This document shows, one piece after another, positions 5,315-6,272 of a stretch of 6,272 bases of DNA. This stretch comes from Clostridia bacterium (GTDB taxonomy: Bacteria; Bacillota; Clostridia; UBA1381; UMGS1253). A program made the translations under genes and the position numbers. Position 1 is the first letter of the stretch; each line of letters opens with the position of its first letter. Below the pieces are notes generated by a model. The model was not told the DNA's origin. It was given only the letters and a program-made list of their open reading frames with translations, and made no database searches. The stretch lies in the NCBI GenBank assembly GCA_017411585.1, contig JAFQPV010000326.1, forward strand, positions 1 through 6,272, written 5' to 3'.

Positions 5315-6272
5315 TTAATTAAGTTCGTACCATGTTACATCTGTCTTTTGCTGTTGGTTTTGTATTGCTTCCAAACACTCCGTTCTCGTCACGCTTGCTC
5401 CGTTTACGTAGTAACCGTCATCCTCATCATACGTTATAATTGGAACGGAAATTATTCCCGATTCGTTGAAATGAAGCCTATGTGTGCCACTTCGCGTAGC
5501 GCTACTACTCCAAGACATAGTACCGTCGGTTTTAAGATGTGTTCTTGCTCGATACGCACAGTAATAAGCAATCCAGTTCTCGTTTTGTAAACTCAGTATT
5601 GCAGTATCTCCCCCCACATCAAATTCGATCAACAATTCTTTTATATCATCCCCATCCAAATCAACAGTTGCATATCTGTACGGTTTTCCGATATAACGCT
5701 TATTAACCTCGGGCAAAGCACTTATAGAAACGGTTGACTTTGAATCAAAATCCATAAATTGTTTTTGATCATTTATAAGATTTTCAAGGTCTTGTTCTGC
5801 TTTTTGAGTATATTCTTCTTTCATAATTTCCGCAATGGTACCATCAATACTTTCCGTGTTTTTACCACTATATGTATAAACAATCCGGGTATCATCCAAC
5901 ACCCAAATCAAACTTCTTCTGAAATCATCATCTGATGTAAAAACACATTCAGTCATATGGGTTGACGCATCCTCTTTTTCACCCCATGCAATTTCTTTAT
6001 AAGAAATATTAACTTTATATTTATTGCCATTTTGCAGTTCCACGGACTCAATTTGTCCGTCATCAACAAATACATGACCTCGGTGAATATACTCACTGAA
6101 TTTATCTTCATTAAACTCTATTGTGTCCCATGTGCCATCGGGATATTTGCCTACCCAAACGCCCTGCACTTTCTCAAGAAAAGATTTCATGATTGTTGTT
6201 TGTTCGTCAACGTTCTTAGAATTTTCCATAATCTCGTTTTCAGAAGCACTGGTTGATTCTATATATTGCTTA
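5315..6272 (-). CDS. Unrecognised protein with DxDGD loop, N-terminus outside window; probably exported
   Basis: The frame is open to the window edge: 14 further codons without a stop precede the ATG at 6229, and that ATG has no Shine-Dalgarno sequence, so the true start is probably upstream. The codons before it (IESTSASENE) form a Ser/Glu/Asn-rich stretch like the linker after a lipoprotein signal peptide; the signal itself is not visible. Numbering from the 6229 ATG, residues 17-122 look beta-rich (VQGVWVGKYPDGTW at 21-34), 130-160 look like a charged helix, and 175-304 form a second domain. That domain has YATVDLDGDDIKELLIE (186-202 region), where D190, D192 and D194 form a calcium-loop or FG-GAP-like motif. 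It ends with YYVNG (273-277) and VTWYEL near the C-terminus. This plan recalls uncharacterised clostridial lipoproteins. There is no visible functional link to metF. The DNA looks more AT-rich than the met genes. Confidence 0.75.
   Translation of the reverse strand, partial: KQYIESTSASENEIMENSKNVDEQTTIMKSFLEKVQGVWVGKYPDGTWDTIEFNEDKFSEYIHRGHVFVDDGQIESVELQNGNKYKVNISYKEIAWGEKEDASTHMTECVFTSDDDFRRSLIWVLDDTRIVYTYSGKNTESIDGTIAEIMKEEYTQKAEQDLENLINDQKQFMDFDSKSTVSISALPEVNKRYIGKPYRYATVDLDGDDIKELLIEFDVGGDTAILSLQNENWIAYYCAYRARTHLKTDGTMSWSSSATRSGTHRLHFNESGIISVPIITYDEDDGYYVNGASVTRTECLEAIQNQQQKTDVTWYELN

Noticed and set aside
5263..5330. SAM or cobalamin riboswitch before metF
   Set aside because: Expected for methionine genes, but the 52-base spacer is too short and shows none of the multi-stem structure; any such element would have to lie beyond the window.
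5099..5590. Plus-strand open frame of 163 codons across the metF start and the upstream gene
   Set aside because: It runs antisense through two supported genes, has no ribosome binding site seen, and its translation has no recognisable motif.

Overview
All recognisable genes in this window lie on the minus strand and are read from high to low coordinates. Spacing is very tight. The residues and gene order suggest an anaerobic Firmicute of the class Clostridia (Oscillospirales/Ruminococcaceae-like). The evidence is a cobalamin-dependent methionine synthase without its own AdoMet domain beside a separate activation protein, strong AGGAG/AAGGGGAG-type ribosome binding sites, and moderate GC. The assignment to a clade is an inference; no rRNA or other marker is present.

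In transcription order: (1) 6272-5315, an unrecognised protein cut at its N-terminus by the window edge, with a DxDGD loop; it looks like an exported or lipoprotein-type clostridial protein. (2) A 52-base spacer without a convincing terminator or promoter. (3) 5262-4387, metF, methylenetetrahydrofolate reductase. (4) 4376-3684, a stand-alone methionine synthase activation-domain protein, rich in cysteine. (5) 3684-1285, metH, with homocysteine, folate and B12 modules only. (6) 1288-113, a polytopic membrane protein that reads as two fused copies of a six-helix FAR-17a/AIG1 (Pr6Pr)-like unit. (7) 108-1, the first 36 codons of a UvrD/PcrA-type superfamily 1 helicase.

The centre is a coherent one-carbon/methionine module. 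MetF makes 5-methyltetrahydrofolate. MetH passes that methyl group through cobalamin to homocysteine. The separate activation protein presumably supplies the AdoMet-dependent reductive rescue of oxidised B12, which in E. coli MetH is the C-terminal domain. The stop/start overlap TAATG (activation protein to metH), the GTGA overlap or near-overlap (metH to membrane gene), and the helicase ribosome binding site lying inside the last membrane-protein codons argue that the genes from metF through the helicase are one translationally coupled transcript.

The least ordinary item is the duplicated membrane protein between metH and the helicase. Its two halves align along their whole length, and they appear to have lost different conserved residues of the parent family. 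I found no tRNA, rRNA, CRISPR array, insertion sequence, riboswitch or factor-independent terminator in the window.
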